From contig CAKTSO010000099.1 in NCBI GenBank assembly GCA_934613185.1, forward strand, positions 1 through 7,078: a stretch of 7,078 bases of DNA, read 5' to 3'. The DNA comes from an uncultured Clostridia bacterium. GTDB taxonomy: Bacteria > Bacillota > Clostridia > Christensenellales > Maliibacteriaceae. The notes beneath the pieces are model-generated. The model saw only the letters and a program-made list of their open reading frames with translations. It searched no databases and had not been told where the DNA came from. The stretch's first letter is position 1; every line of letters starts with the position of its first letter. Shown in pieces: positions 6,551 to 7,078 of this stretch. A program made the translations under genes and the position numbers.

Positions 6551-6816
6551 GCAAGCCTTCGTCTGGGAGGGGCTTGCACCCCGAGCGCGTCCGAAGGACG
6601 CGGTTCAGGCGTGAAGGTGTCGAGCGACAGCGAGACGGATGAGGTGTCTCTGTTACGAAAACGGAGTGCAGTTACAACAAAAAGGCCGGCAGACGAAACG
6701 CAACGCTTCGTTCGCTGCAAAACAGATCAAAACTGCCGTTCTTCTTATTACAACTGCCCCAACAGCGACACTTCATCCGTTGCCTGCGGCTGATCCCCTC
6801 CCAGAGGAAGCCTTTC
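6551..6816 (+). mobile_element. MITE-like inverted-repeat element, copy 2
   Basis: This is a 266-base non-coding element whose terminal inverted repeats (6551-6572 against 6795-6816) pair at 19 of 22 positions. Inside lie GATGAGGTGTCTCTGTTA (6639-6656) and its partner near 6760-6778, then GGCCGGCAG (6674-6682) against CTGCCGTTC, so the whole unit folds into a long hairpin with CGAAACG-CAA-CGCTTCG (6684-6700) near its tip. Arm hairpins are GCGTCC-GAA-GGACGC (6587-6601) and TGTCG-AG-CGACA (6619-6630). There is no transposase and no clear target-site duplication. It shares 40 exact bases (6613-6652) with copy 1 in inverted orientation, and 22 exact bases of the outer left arm (6565-6586) with 1108-1129 in direct orientation. 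Confidence 0.78.
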
Positions 6817-6845
6817 ACTGTAATACTCCTTTTTCTTTCAAAAGC

Positions 6846-6884
6846 CCCGCCCCTCGTTCTGCCCACTGTCCACTAATCACTAAC
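6846..6884 (-). repeat. Heptamer-repeat remnant, minus orientation
   Basis: CACTGTC, CACTAAT and CACTAAC run in phase from 6864 to 6884. The preceding bases, read on the minus strand as CAGAACGAGGGGCGGGG, match the sequence after the heptamers at 842-889 apart from a small deletion. This is therefore a third locus of the heptamer family, in the opposite orientation to 842-889. It sits 12 bases upstream of the promoter of the last gene. Confidence 0.7.
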
Positions 6885-6896
6885 CGCCCTTTCCGA

Positions 6897-6925
6897 TTGC
6901 GCGAAACCCCGCGCCGTGGTAGCAT
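6897..6925 (+). promoter_or_regulatory. Candidate promoter of the last gene
   Basis: TTGCGC (6897-6902), a 17-base spacer and TAGCAT (6920-6925) are in place. The bases TGG just before the -10 box give it the extended TGn form. The predicted start near 6932 leaves a leader of about 34 bases before the ATG at 6966. Confidence 0.55.
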
Positions 6926-6965
6926 AGAGTCGACCCCGAAACGCAACACCGCCAAAGGAGAACGC

Positions 6966-7078
6966 ATGATTTCCTATCCCGATTTTCGCGCGGCATGGCG
7001 CACGCACATGGCCGATGAGGGCGCCGACGCGCTGCTTCGCCGCTTTCTCATCCTCGCCGCGCGGCACGGCTTCCCCGA
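6966..7078 (+). CDS. Start of an unrecognised gene, truncated by the right window edge
   Basis: The 37 visible codons begin MISYPDFRAAWRTHMADEGA and continue DALLRRFLILAARHGFP; no stop occurs before the edge. AAAGGAG (6954-6960) lies 5 bases before the ATG, and a plausible promoter lies at 6897-6925. Together with GC-rich third positions this supports a real start. The segment looks helical (ALLRRFLILAARHG). It is too short to assign a family or function. Confidence 0.65.
   Translation, partial: MISYPDFRAAWRTHMADEGADALLRRFLILAARHGFP

Noticed and set aside
4452..6554. Long open frame antisense to the second part of nifJ (700 codons)
   Set aside because: Same cause: rarity of certain codons in nifJ removes antisense stops. 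It even starts beyond the nifJ terminator and has no family motif.
6547..6816. CTTT target-site duplication around MITE-like copy 2
   Set aside because: CTTT occurs at 6547-6550 and 6812-6815, but the right copy lies inside the terminal repeat, so it is not a true flanking duplication.

Overview
The window looks like chromosome of a GC-rich, strictly anaerobic, fermentative bacterium, most likely a clostridial Firmicute (Oscillospirales or Christensenellales type). The reasons are a full-length single-chain pyruvate:ferredoxin oxidoreductase, a BdhA/YqhD-type iron alcohol dehydrogenase, strong AAGGAGG-type ribosome sites, sigma-A-like promoters, and intergenic repeats of a style I associate with GC-rich gut clostridia. 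The taxonomic placement is inference; no rRNA or marker gene is present.

Layout: (1) 1-751, minus strand, the N-terminal 250 residues of an iron-containing alcohol dehydrogenase, cut by the window edge, with a near-consensus promoter (806-834) and a 5'UTR hairpin. (2) 835-1941, about 1.1 kb without a convincing gene. It holds a small heptamer-repeat remnant (842-889), an AT-rich stretch (about 905-957) in which I see nothing, a truncated copy of a MITE-like element (967-1093), a full MITE-like element (1094-1364), 66 unassigned bases, a five-unit tandem macrorepeat (1431-1881), and the terminator of the next gene (1883-1916). (3) 1942-2631, minus strand, a 229-residue cysteine-rich protein of unknown function. 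(4) 2632-2948, a divergent intergenic region with a strong promoter for the rightward gene, a palindrome next to its -35 box, and a weak sporulation-type promoter candidate for the leftward gene. (5) 2949-6476, plus strand, nifJ, with a perfect hairpin terminator. (6) 6526-6965, a second MITE-like element (6551-6816) and another heptamer remnant. (7) 6966-7078, plus strand, the first 37 codons of an unrecognised gene with its own promoter.

Functionally, the PFOR makes acetyl-CoA and reduced ferredoxin from pyruvate. The alcohol dehydrogenase could consume reducing equivalents by reducing an aldehyde, so both fit mixed-acid or solvent fermentation, but they are separate transcription units. 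The Cys-rich protein has no evident metabolic link.

The unusual content is in the repeats. Two copies of one element flank the nifJ segment and share an exact 40-base inverted match; their arm hairpins keep pairing although the stem sequences differ. The tandem macrorepeat changes unit length only in steps of seven bases. I found no defence system, CRISPR array, tRNA or rRNA.
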